Shown one piece after another: positions 25,103 to 31,915 of a stretch of DNA of 64,000 bases; the stretch's first letter is position 1; every line of letters begins with the position of its first letter. The translations under genes and the position numbers were made by a program. The notes beneath the pieces are model-generated. The model searched no databases. It was not told the DNA's origin and was given only the letters and a program-made list of their open reading frames with translations. The DNA is from Sphingomonas sp. BK235 (GTDB taxonomy: Bacteria > Pseudomonadota > Alphaproteobacteria > Sphingomonadales > Sphingomonadaceae): contig NZ_SLXN01000007.1 in the NCBI RefSeq assembly GCF_004345855.1, positions 205,998-269,997 of the forward strand, written 5' to 3'.

Positions 25103-25549
25103 ATGGCGCGCGAGATGACCGGTGGGTGCCAGTGCGGCAGCGTGCGCTACGCCGTGCTGGTCGAGGACGACCATGCCTATCTGTGTCACTGCCGGATGTG
25201 CCAGCGCGCCACCGGCGGCGTGTTCGCCGCGCTCAAGCAGGTGTCGCGCGCCGCGCTGCGCTGGACCACGCGCGAGCCCGACCGCCGTGCCTCGTCGCCG
25301 ATCGCGCAGCGCGGTTTCTGCCGCGACTGTGGCACGCCGCTCACCTATGAGGGGACTGGCGCCGACCAGCTCGACCTCACCGTCGGCAGCTTCGACGACG
25401 CTGGCCGCCTCCGCCCGACCGGCCATTTCGGCGTGGAGAGCCGCCACGCCGCCTGGCGCGACACGGCCGGGCTACCCGAGAAACGCACCGACGAGCTCCC
25501 GCACATCGTCGGCAAATGGATGGAAACGAGTGGCAAGCTCCCCGACTGA
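25103..25549 (+). CDS. GFA-family zinc-binding protein
   Basis: A 148-residue protein with the glutathione-dependent formaldehyde-activating (GFA)/CENP-V fold. Zinc ligands are in CQCGSVRY, CHCRMCQ and FCRDCGTPL. The biochemical role of most members is uncertain; the founding enzyme condenses glutathione with formaldehyde. I start at ATG 25103 (MAREMTGGCQCGSV), preceded by GGGAGCGGCGGG; the longer frame adds unrelated sequence. The last 20 nt overlap the hydrolase gene. Confidence 0.88.
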   Translation: MAREMTGGCQCGSVRYAVLVEDDHAYLCHCRMCQRATGGVFAALKQVSRAALRWTTREPDRRASSPIAQRGFCRDCGTPLTYEGTGADQLDLTVGSFDDAGRLRPTGHFGVESRHAAWRDTAGLPEKRTDELPHIVGKWMETSGKLPD

Positions 25550-26291
25550 GACACGCATCTTCGACAGTTTCGACGGCACGTCGATCGCCTGGCGCGAGCT
25601 GGGCGAGGGCCGCCCGCTGGTCCTGATCCACGGCTATTTCTCGGACGCGCGCACCAACTGGCTGCGCTACGGCCACGCCGCCGCGATCGCCGCGCGCGGC
25701 GTGCGCGTCATCATGCCCGACCTGCGCGCGCACGGCGAGAGCGGCAAGCCGCACGATTCCGCCGCTTATCCGCCCGACGCGCTGGCGCTGGACGGCGAGG
25801 CGCTGGTGCGCCACCTCGGGCTGACCGACTATGACCTCGGCGGCTACTCGCTCGGCGCTCGGACGGTGGTGCGGATGCTGGCGCGCGGGGCGACGCCGCG
25901 ACGCGTGGTGCTCGCCGGCATGGGGCTGGAGGGCATCATCGGCGCCGAGCGACGCGCCGATCACTTCCGCAACATCCTCACGCGGCTGGGTCAGCACGAG
26001 CGCGGCAGCCCGGAGTGGCTCGCCGAGGCCTTTCTCAAGACCACCGGCGGCGACCCGGTGGCGCTGCTCGGCGTGATCGATACGTTCGCGAGCACGCCGG
26101 CGGCGGTGCTGGCGACGCTCGACCGGCCGACCTTGGTGCTCAGCGGGGTGGACGATCACGACAACGGCTCGGCCGCGGCGCTCGCCGACGCGCTGCCGAA
26201 CGCACGCTACGCCGAGCTGCCGGGCAACCACATGAGCGCGGTGACCAAGCCCGAGCTGGGGCAGGCGATCGCGGACTTCGTGGCGGGGTGA
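25530..26291 (+). CDS. Alpha/beta hydrolase
   Basis: A protein of about 253 residues with an alpha/beta-hydrolase fold: oxyanion segment LVLIHGYFSDARTNW, MPDLRAHGESGKP, nucleophile elbow GGYSLGARTVVRML, Asp region VLSGVDDHDNG and His in LPGNHMSAV. The only in-frame start near the expected position is GTG 25530, inside the GFA gene and 17 bp before its stop codon, which suggests translational coupling. The substrate is unknown. No terminator is visible downstream. Confidence 0.82.
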   Translation: MASSPTETRIFDSFDGTSIAWRELGEGRPLVLIHGYFSDARTNWLRYGHAAAIAARGVRVIMPDLRAHGESGKPHDSAAYPPDALALDGEALVRHLGLTDYDLGGYSLGARTVVRMLARGATPRRVVLAGMGLEGIIGAERRADHFRNILTRLGQHERGSPEWLAEAFLKTTGGDPVALLGVIDTFASTPAAVLATLDRPTLVLSGVDDHDNGSAAALADALPNARYAELPGNHMSAVTKPELGQAIADFVAG

Positions 26292-26511
26292 GGCTTCATG
26301 GCTGACGCTTCTTGAGCGTAGCGGGCGGCGCGCAGAGCGTAGCTGTCGCGAGCGGCGCGGTGCGCAACGCTCGACCAGCTGGTGACGCTGAAGGCAACCG
26401 CAGCGTAAAACCCGCCCAACGGCTCCTTCTAAGAGAAGGTGGGCCGAAACCTTGATCCGTCAATGCGTTAGCAGAGGAACTTGCGTTAAGGGATCACGTA
26501 CTATGCGGCGG

Positions 26512-26542
26512 GCGGCGCGGAGCGGCATGCGCCCCGCGCCGC
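26512..26542 (-). terminator. Hairpin downstream of the histone-like gene, possible terminator
   Basis: GCGGCGCGG (26512-26520) pairs with CCGCGCCGC (26534-26542) around a loop containing GCATGC; it lies just past the histone-like stop on the minus strand. The rest of the gap 26292-26511 has lower GC and a TGATCC/GGATCA pair, but no gene or RNA I can support. Confidence 0.45.
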
Positions 26543-26550
26543 ATCGTCGC

Positions 26551-27147
26551 TCACTCCGGTACGGTATTCTCGTCCGCGATCTTCGCCTTGAACGACTTGC
26601 TCGAGTCGGTCCCGTCGGGCTGGTGCGCGCCGCCGGTCTTCGCGCCCGCTTCACCCGCCGTCTTGGTCTGCGGCTTGGCGGCAGCTTTGGGGGTGGAACT
26701 GCGCAGCGACAGCAGCGCGGCCGTGGCCGCTGCGCCGATCGCCGCCACGCCGCCGGCGATCGCCGCCGCACCCCATTTGCCGCCGACCTTGTCGGTCGCG
26801 CGGGACGCCGCTTTGCCCGTGCCGCGCGCACCCCGCGTCACGCTCTTGCGCGTATCGCTCGCCGCGCGCGTGGCGCGCTTGCGAGCCGCACCCGCCGAGC
26901 GCGACACGCTCTTCGTCGCGGCGGTCACCGCCTCGCCGGCCTGTTCCAGCGTCGACCCTTCGCTCTTGGTCGCGCGCTTGGTTGCCGCGCGGCGCTTGGG
27001 CGCGGGCGTGTCGCTCGCGGTCTTGCGCTTGGTCGGGGGCTTGCTGGCCGTGCTCGCGCTGGTCTTGCGCGGCGCGCGGCGGCGCGGGGTCGCCGGCTTG
27101 GACGAGGCCGGCGCGGGGGTCGGCGTGTCGCTGTTGTCGTCGGCCAT
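26551..27147 (-). CDS. Histone H1-like, Lys/Ala-rich protein with a C-terminal hydrophobic segment
   Basis: A protein of about 198 residues. Residues 1-130 are Lys/Arg/Ala/Thr/Ser-rich with RRRAPRKTSAS and KRRAATKRATKSE stretches like histone H1 tails; residues about 75-110 (GEAVTAATKSVSRSAGAARK) resemble amphipathic repeats. A hydrophobic, Ala/Gly-rich helix (AAAIAGGVAAIGAAATAALL) follows and then a charged tail. It could bind DNA, possibly near the membrane, but function is inferred from composition only. Of two adjacent ATGs I use the second, 6 nt after AGGGAG. Confidence 0.6.
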   Translation of the reverse strand: MADDNSDTPTPAPASSKPATPRRRAPRKTSASTASKPPTKRKTASDTPAPKRRAATKRATKSEGSTLEQAGEAVTAATKSVSRSAGAARKRATRAASDTRKSVTRGARGTGKAASRATDKVGGKWGAAAIAGGVAAIGAAATAALLSLRSSTPKAAAKPQTKTAGEAGAKTGGAHQPDGTDSSKSFKAKIADENTVPE

Positions 27148-27172
27148 CATCTGCTCCCTGGCGAAATGGTAC

Positions 27173-27191
27173 GGCCGCGTAACGCGCGGCC
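27173..27191. other. Perfect hairpin between amn and the histone-like gene
   Basis: GGCCGCG-TAACG-CGCGGCC, a 7-bp stem with a 5-nt loop, lies in the 77-bp gap between the two minus-strand genes. It may reduce read-through from amn. On the minus strand GGAAA and CGTT are separated by 16 nt here, a near match to the EcfG (general stress) promoter pattern GGAAC-N16/17-CGTT. Confidence 0.4.
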
Positions 27192-27224
27192 GCCGCTTCG
27201 TTTCCAATCAGATGGCCGATGCGC

Positions 27225-28655
27225 TCAGCGGAACGGCGGCTCGTTGAAGGCGCGCAGCTTGCGGCTGTGCAGCTTGGCGCCTTCGCGGCGGAGCTCCTCG
27301 CACGTCTCGATGCCGATCCGCATGTGCTCGCTGATCGCGCGCTCGTAGAAGCGGTTGGCCTGGCCGGGTAGCTTGAGCTCGCCGTGCAGCGGCTTGTCCG
27401 AGACGCACAGCAACGTGCCGTAGGGCACGCGGAAGCGATAGCCCTGCGCCGCGATCGTCGCCGACTCCATGTCGATCGCCACCGCGCGGCTGAGCGAGAA
27501 GCGCAGCGCCGAGCGGGCGTAGCGCAGCTCCCAGTTGCGATCGTCGGTGGTGACGATCGTGCCGGTGCGCAGCCGCCGCTTGAGCGCGTCGCCCGACTGG
27601 CCGCTGACCGTCTCGGCCGCGCGCGCCAGCGCCTGCTGCACCTCGGCGATGGCGGGCACCGGTATCTCGGGCGGCAGCATGTCGTCGAGCACGTGGTCGT
27701 CGCGCAGATAGGCGTGGGCGAGCACATAGTCGCCGATCCGCTGCGAGGGGCGAAGCCCGCCGCAATGGCCGATCATCACCCAGGCCTCGGGCCGCATCAC
27801 CGCGAGATGGTCGCAGATCGTCTTGGCGTTCGATGGGCCGACACCGATGTTGACGAGCGTGATGCCGGTGCGATCGTCCGCCATCAGGTGATAGGCGGGC
27901 ATCTGCAAGCGCCGCCACGCGCTGTCGTCGAGCATCGCCGGATCGTCGCCCGCCTGGAACAGCACGCCGCCCGGCCCCGACAGCGCGGTGAAGCGGCTGT
28001 CGCCGCCGACCTGGGTCGCACCCCAGCGCACGAACTCGTCGACGTAGCGATGATAGTTGGTGAACAGCACGTAGCGCTGGACGTGCTCGGGCGGCGTGCC
28101 GGTGTAGTGGCGCAGCCGCGCGAGGCTGAAATCGGTGCGCAGCCCGTCGAACAGAGCGAGCGGGCGCGTGCCGTCGATCGAGGCCCAGAGGCCGTCGGCG
28201 ATCTCGTCGCCGATATAGGCGAGCTCGGTGGTCGGGAACCAGCGCGCCAGCTCGGCGGCGGAGACGGTGTCGAGGCTGAGCGCGTGACCGGCGTCGATCA
28301 CATAAGGGAAGGGGATCTCCTGAGTCCCCGCCACCGCGCTGACGGTGACGTCATAATCCTCGATCAGCAGGGTCAGCTGCTCGATCAGATAGTCGGCGAA
28401 GACCGCGGGCTTGGTGACGCTGATGCGATACTCGCCGGGGCTCACCAGCCGGCCGAAGGAGCGCAGCGGCGTGGGGCGATCGTCGCCGCCGGCGAAGCGC
28501 AGCCGGATCTCGGGGTAAGCGAAGGAGCCGTCGCGCCGCGCGTCGGGGGCGGGGGGCGTGCCATCGGCGATGTAGCGGGAGATCGCCGCCTTGAGCCGGT
28601 CGACCGACGCGCTGTAGAGCCGGTCCAGTTCCTGTACGATGTCGTTCGCTGTCAT
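27225..28655 (-). CDS. amn: AMP nucleosidase
   Basis: A 476-residue enzyme that splits AMP into adenine and ribose 5-phosphate and so controls the adenylate pool. An N-terminal regulatory domain (about 1-190; PLRSFGRLVSPGEYRISVTK, DAGHALSL) precedes the phosphorylase-like catalytic domain, with MADDRTGITLVNIGVGPSNA, MIGHCGGLRPSQRIGDYVLA and, near the end, DMESATIAAQGYRFRVPYGT. Length is close to the E. coli enzyme (484). A spacer with repeats separates it from the peroxiredoxin gene. Confidence 0.95.
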   Translation of the reverse strand: MTANDIVQELDRLYSASVDRLKAAISRYIADGTPPAPDARRDGSFAYPEIRLRFAGGDDRPTPLRSFGRLVSPGEYRISVTKPAVFADYLIEQLTLLIEDYDVTVSAVAGTQEIPFPYVIDAGHALSLDTVSAAELARWFPTTELAYIGDEIADGLWASIDGTRPLALFDGLRTDFSLARLRHYTGTPPEHVQRYVLFTNYHRYVDEFVRWGATQVGGDSRFTALSGPGGVLFQAGDDPAMLDDSAWRRLQMPAYHLMADDRTGITLVNIGVGPSNAKTICDHLAVMRPEAWVMIGHCGGLRPSQRIGDYVLAHAYLRDDHVLDDMLPPEIPVPAIAEVQQALARAAETVSGQSGDALKRRLRTGTIVTTDDRNWELRYARSALRFSLSRAVAIDMESATIAAQGYRFRVPYGTLLCVSDKPLHGELKLPGQANRFYERAISEHMRIGIETCEELRREGAKLHSRKLRAFNEPPFR

Positions 28656-28761
28656 TCCCGACGGTTACATTTGCGATGTGACCGCGGCAAGTCGCGCGAT
28701 CCACCGGCGTGGCGGGAAGGATCAGGCAATCCTTCCCGGGCGGCAATCGTTGCGACCTTCC

Positions 28762-28963
28762 GTCATCCCGGCCGTGAGCCGGGATCGATCCTTCCGCAAG
28801 AGCAACCCGTGCGGCTCTCGCGGCCCCATGGGTCCGGACCCAAAAAGGGCGGTGTGCATCTTCATCACCGTCATCCCGGCCTCGCGCCGGGATCCATTCT
28901 TCCGCGAGAGCAACGCCGGCGGCTCTCGCGGCACCATGGATCCCGGGTCAAGCCCGGGATGAC
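28762..28963. repeat. Dispersed intergenic dyad repeat (REP-like), two copies in tandem (copies 6 and 7)
   Basis: The first unit starts GTCATCCCGGCCGTGAGCC at 28762, but its right arm is degenerate (CCATGGGTCCGGACCC). A second unit runs from GTCATCCCGGCCTCG at 28870 to GATGAC at 28963 with arms that match except in the centre. The units share the inner segment CTTCCGC(A/G)AGAGCAAC and GGCTCTCGCGGC. The 368-bp gap 28656-29023 contains nothing else gene-like. Confidence 0.82.
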
Positions 28964-29023
28964 GATGGCGGAGCGCGCGATCCCCGTCGCGCAACGATCC
29001 CCGGCACGGGGAAGGGCAGCGTC

Positions 29024-29503
29024 TTACAGCAGCGTCAGCAGGTGCTCCGCCGAACTCACCCGGAACTCGCCCGGCGCCTCGACCTCGAGCGACTCGACCA
29101 CGCCGTCGTTCACCACCATGGCGTAGCGCTGGCTGCGCTTGCCCATGCCATATTTGCTGCCGTCCATGTCGAGCCCCAGCGCGCTCGCGAACTCGCCGTT
29201 GCCGTCGGCCAGCATCGTCACGCCCTCGGCGCCGTTCTGCTTGGCCCACGCCCCGAGCACGAAGGCGTCGTTGACCGCGGTGCAGGCGATCTCCTCGACT
29301 CCCTTGGCGCGCAGCTCCCCGGCCTTATCGAGATAGCCCGGCAGGTGCCGCGCCGAGCAGGTCGGCGTGAAGGCGCCCGGCACCGCGAACAGCGCGACGC
29401 GGCGGCCCTTGAAATATTCGGCCGAGTCGACCGGCTCCGGCCCCTCGGCGGTGACCTTGGTGAGGCGGACGGAAGGCAGAGCGTCGCCGACGCTGATCGT
29501 CAT
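29024..29503 (-). CDS. Peroxiredoxin (Prx5 type)
   Basis: A 159-residue thiol peroxidase. The peroxidatic Cys49 is in the motif PGAFTPTCSARHLPGY; the body has KAGELRAKGVEEIACTAVND and GLDMDGSKYGMGKRSQRYAM, typical of the AHP1/PRX5 group. It reduces peroxides in the cytoplasm at the expense of thioredoxin or glutathione. I begin at MTISVGDALPSV (29503); the upstream in-frame extension is unlike the family and runs into the divergent yqgE promoter region. Confidence 0.93.
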   Translation of the reverse strand: MTISVGDALPSVRLTKVTAEGPEPVDSAEYFKGRRVALFAVPGAFTPTCSARHLPGYLDKAGELRAKGVEEIACTAVNDAFVLGAWAKQNGAEGVTMLADGNGEFASALGLDMDGSKYGMGKRSQRYAMVVNDGVVESLEVEAPGEFRVSSAEHLLTLL

Positions 29504-29598
29504 AAGGGTCTCCGGTTGGTGTGGCGCGACGGTGTCGCAGCCGCCCCGGGCGATTTCAAGCTTTGGCAAGCGCCGCCGCACGCACTAGGTTCGGCGCG

Positions 29599-30159
29599 AT
29601 GGAGCAAGCCCAATATCTCACCGGTCAGTTCCTGCTCGCCATGCCGGGGATCGGTGACCCGCGCTTCGAGCATTCGGTGATCGCGATTTGCAGCCACGAC
29701 GAGAGCGGCGCGCTCGGCGTCGGGGTCGGCGCGGTGGTCAACGGGCTCGGCTTGCACGACGTGCTCGAGCAGCTCGAGATCGCGCCGGGCAAGGCGCCCG
29801 ACGCGCCGGTCCATTTCGGCGGGCCGGTGGAGACGCGGCGCGGCTTCGTGCTCCACTCGAGCGACTGGGGCGGGCATGACACGCTCGACGTCGCGGGACG
29901 CTGGGCGTTGTCGGGGACGCTCGACGTGCTGCGCGCGATCGCGGCCGGGAACGGCCCGTCGCGTTGGCTGGTCGCGCTCGGCTACGCCGGCTGGGCGCCG
30001 GGGCAGCTCGACGCGGAGATGACGCGCCACGGCTGGCTCAACGTCGCCGACTCGCCCGAGATGCTGTTCGACACCCCGGTGGAGCGGCGCTGGACCCGCG
30101 GTTTCGCCGCGGCCGGGGTCGACCCGCGGCTGCTGTCGAGCGAGAGCGGACACAGCTGA
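29599..30159 (+). CDS. yqgE: YqgE/AlgH family protein
   Basis: A 186-residue cytoplasmic protein of the UPF0301 family: LTGQFLLAMPGIGDPRFEHS at the start, GGPVETRRGFVLHS in the middle and ALGYAGWAPGQLDAEM near the end. AlgH was linked to alginate control in Pseudomonas, but the biochemical function is unsettled. The start ATG 29599 is the one that fits the family. It is divergent from the peroxiredoxin gene and sits upstream of the ahcY regulatory region, with no terminator in between. Confidence 0.9.
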   Translation: MEQAQYLTGQFLLAMPGIGDPRFEHSVIAICSHDESGALGVGVGAVVNGLGLHDVLEQLEIAPGKAPDAPVHFGGPVETRRGFVLHSSDWGGHDTLDVAGRWALSGTLDVLRAIAAGNGPSRWLVALGYAGWAPGQLDAEMTRHGWLNVADSPEMLFDTPVERRWTRGFAAAGVDPRLLSSESGHS

Positions 30160-30176
30160 GCCGCCCTGGCAGAACG

Positions 30177-30196
30177 ATATAAAGATATCTTTATAT
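30177..30196. promoter_or_regulatory. Perfect 20-bp palindrome, likely operator of ahcY
   Basis: ATATAAAGATATCTTTATAT is an exact palindrome, strikingly AT-rich in this GC-rich genome. It ends 89 bp before the ahcY GTG, and its right half (TATATT at 30192-30197) can serve as a -10 box. This kind of ATAAAGAT/ATCTTTAT site fits the winged-helix ArsR-type regulators that sense the SAM/SAH state in alphaproteobacteria; that link is inference. Confidence 0.65.
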
Positions 30197-30218
30197 TTGA
30201 TCGGCGGCGTCGGGCGGG

Positions 30219-30262
30219 CTAAGGCGCGCGGATGCCGACCGGTGCGTGGCGCCTTGGTCGGC
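30219..30262 (+). promoter_or_regulatory. Structured ahcY leader with two interleaved, competing stems
   Basis: Stem 1 pairs AAGGCGC (30221-30227) with GCGCCTT (30249-30255), extended by C30219-G30257 and one wobble. Stem 2 pairs GCCGACC (30234-30240) with GGTCGGC (30256-30262). They are interleaved, so they either form a pseudoknot or exclude each other. The GGAG ribosome-binding site starts 12 nt later. It could be a cis-acting switch, but does not match the SAH or SAM-II riboswitch sequences I know. Confidence 0.4.
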
Positions 30263-30285
30263 CCTATCAGTCTGGAGACAACGCC

Positions 30286-31731
30286 GTGGCCACCGCCCCA
30301 GTGTCTGACCGCACGCTCGACACCAACGATTACGTCATCAAGGACATCGGCCTGGCCGATTTCGGCCGCGCCGAGATCAACATCGCCGAGACCGAGATGC
30401 CCGGCCTGATGGCGCTGCGCGCCGAATATGGCGCCGCGCAGCCGCTGAAGGGCGCGCGCATCACCGGCTCGCTGCACATGACGATCCAGACCGCGGTGCT
30501 GATCGAGACGCTGACGGCGCTGGGCGCCGACGTGCGCTGGGCGACCTGCAACATCTTCTCGACCCAGGACCATGCCGCCGCCGCGATCGCCGCCGCCGGC
30601 ATCCCCGTCTTCGCCGTGAAGGGCGAGACGCTCGCGGATTACTGGGACTATGTCGGCTCGATCTTCGACTGGGACGACGGCACCGGCCGCACCGCCAACA
30701 TCATCCTCGACGACGGCGGCGACGCGACCATGTTCGCTTTGTGGGGCGCCAAGCTCGAGGCCGGCCAGAGCTTCGGCGAGCCGGAGAATGAGGAAGAGGT
30801 CGAGTTCCAGCGCTCGGTCAAGGCGTTCATCGCCAAGAAGCCGGGCTATCTGACCGAGACCGTCAAGAACCTGAAGGGCGTGTCGGAAGAGACGACGACG
30901 GGCGTCCACCGCCTCTACGAGATCGCCAAGAAGGGCGAGCTGCCGTTCCCGGCGATCAACGTCAACGACTCGGTGACCAAGTCGAAGTTCGACAATCTCT
31001 ACGGCTGCAAGGAGTCGCTGGTCGACGCGATCCGCCGCGCCACCGACGTGATGCTGGCCGGCAAGGTCGCCACCGTCGCCGGCTTCGGCGACGTCGGCAA
31101 GGGCTCGGCCGCCAGCCTGCGCAACGGCGGCGCGCGCGTCCTCGTCACCGAGATCGACCCGATCTGCGCGCTGCAGGCGGCGATGGAGGGCTATGAGGTC
31201 GTGACGATGGAGGAGGCGGTGAAGCGCTCCGACATCTTCGTCACCGCGACCGGCAACGCCGACGTGATCACCGCCGATCACATGAAGGCGATGAAGCCGA
31301 TGGCGATCGTCTGCAACATCGGCCACTTCGACTCGGAGATCCAGATCGCCGCGCTGTCCAACTACAAGTGGACCGAGGTGAAGCCGGGCACCGACCTGGT
31401 CGAGTTCCCAGCCGAGAACGGAGGGGCCGGCAAGCAGATCATCGTGCTCGCTAAAGGCCGCCTGGTGAATTTGGGCTGCGCGACCGGCCATCCGTCGTTC
31501 GTGATGTCGGCGTCGTTCACCAACCAGACGCTGGCGCAGATCGAGCTGTGGACCAAGGGCGAGACCTACAAGAACGAGGTCTATGTCCTGCCCAAGCACC
31601 TCGACGAGAAGGTCGCGGCGCTCCACCTCGAGAAGCTCGGCGTCCAGCTGTCGCAGCTGAGCGAGAAGCAGGCCAAGTATATCGGCGTGCCGGTGGCCGG
31701 CCCGTTCAAGCCGGACCATTACCGCTACTGA
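30286..31731 (+). CDS. ahcY: Adenosylhomocysteinase (SAH hydrolase)
   Basis: A 481-residue enzyme splitting S-adenosylhomocysteine to homocysteine and adenosine, keeping methyltransferases free of product inhibition. Conserved parts: ITGSLHMTIQTAVLIETL, NIFSTQDHAAAAIA, VNDSVTKSKFDNLYGC, the NAD site VAGFGDVGKGSAASLR, and the C-terminal KPDHYRY. It includes the roughly 40-residue insert typical of many bacterial and plant enzymes. I start at GTG 30286, 8 nt after GGAG; the in-frame ATG at 30232 lies inside the structured leader. A terminator follows. Confidence 0.96.
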   Translation: MATAPVSDRTLDTNDYVIKDIGLADFGRAEINIAETEMPGLMALRAEYGAAQPLKGARITGSLHMTIQTAVLIETLTALGADVRWATCNIFSTQDHAAAAIAAAGIPVFAVKGETLADYWDYVGSIFDWDDGTGRTANIILDDGGDATMFALWGAKLEAGQSFGEPENEEEVEFQRSVKAFIAKKPGYLTETVKNLKGVSEETTTGVHRLYEIAKKGELPFPAINVNDSVTKSKFDNLYGCKESLVDAIRRATDVMLAGKVATVAGFGDVGKGSAASLRNGGARVLVTEIDPICALQAAMEGYEVVTMEEAVKRSDIFVTATGNADVITADHMKAMKPMAIVCNIGHFDSEIQIAALSNYKWTEVKPGTDLVEFPAENGGAGKQIIVLAKGRLVNLGCATGHPSFVMSASFTNQTLAQIELWTKGETYKNEVYVLPKHLDEKVAALHLEKLGVQLSQLSEKQAKYIGVPVAGPFKPDHYRY

Positions 31732-31758
31732 TCGCCCGCGCGATCGCGAGAACGAGGA

Positions 31759-31786
31759 GGGCGGTGCCGTGAGGTGCCGCCCTTTT
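31759..31786 (+). terminator. Rho-independent terminator of ahcY
   Basis: GGGCGG (31759-31764) pairs with CCGCCC (31777-31782), followed by TTTT. The loop contains GTGCC twice, which allows a register shift. Confidence 0.75.
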
Positions 31787-31915
31787 CGCGTGGCCGTGGG
31801 AGGCGTCGGGCGGCGCCTCGCGATCGCAATCTTTCTCGCCAATGACGCTTTTCCCACGCGAAGGGCTTGCTAAAACCGGGCGCATGCCGTCCCTGCACCC
31901 GATGTTGCAGCGTTC

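Noticed and set aside
26292..26550. Small RNA or tRNA-like gene in the lower-GC gap
   Set aside because: There is a TGATCC/GGATCA pair and a duplicated TGCGTTA, but no cloverleaf, T-arm or promoter pattern. The GGAAC-N16-CGTA there points at nothing downstream on that strand.
30160..30285. A known SAH or SAM-II riboswitch before ahcY
   Set aside because: The leader does not show the conserved core sequences I know for these classes; only generic paired segments are seen.
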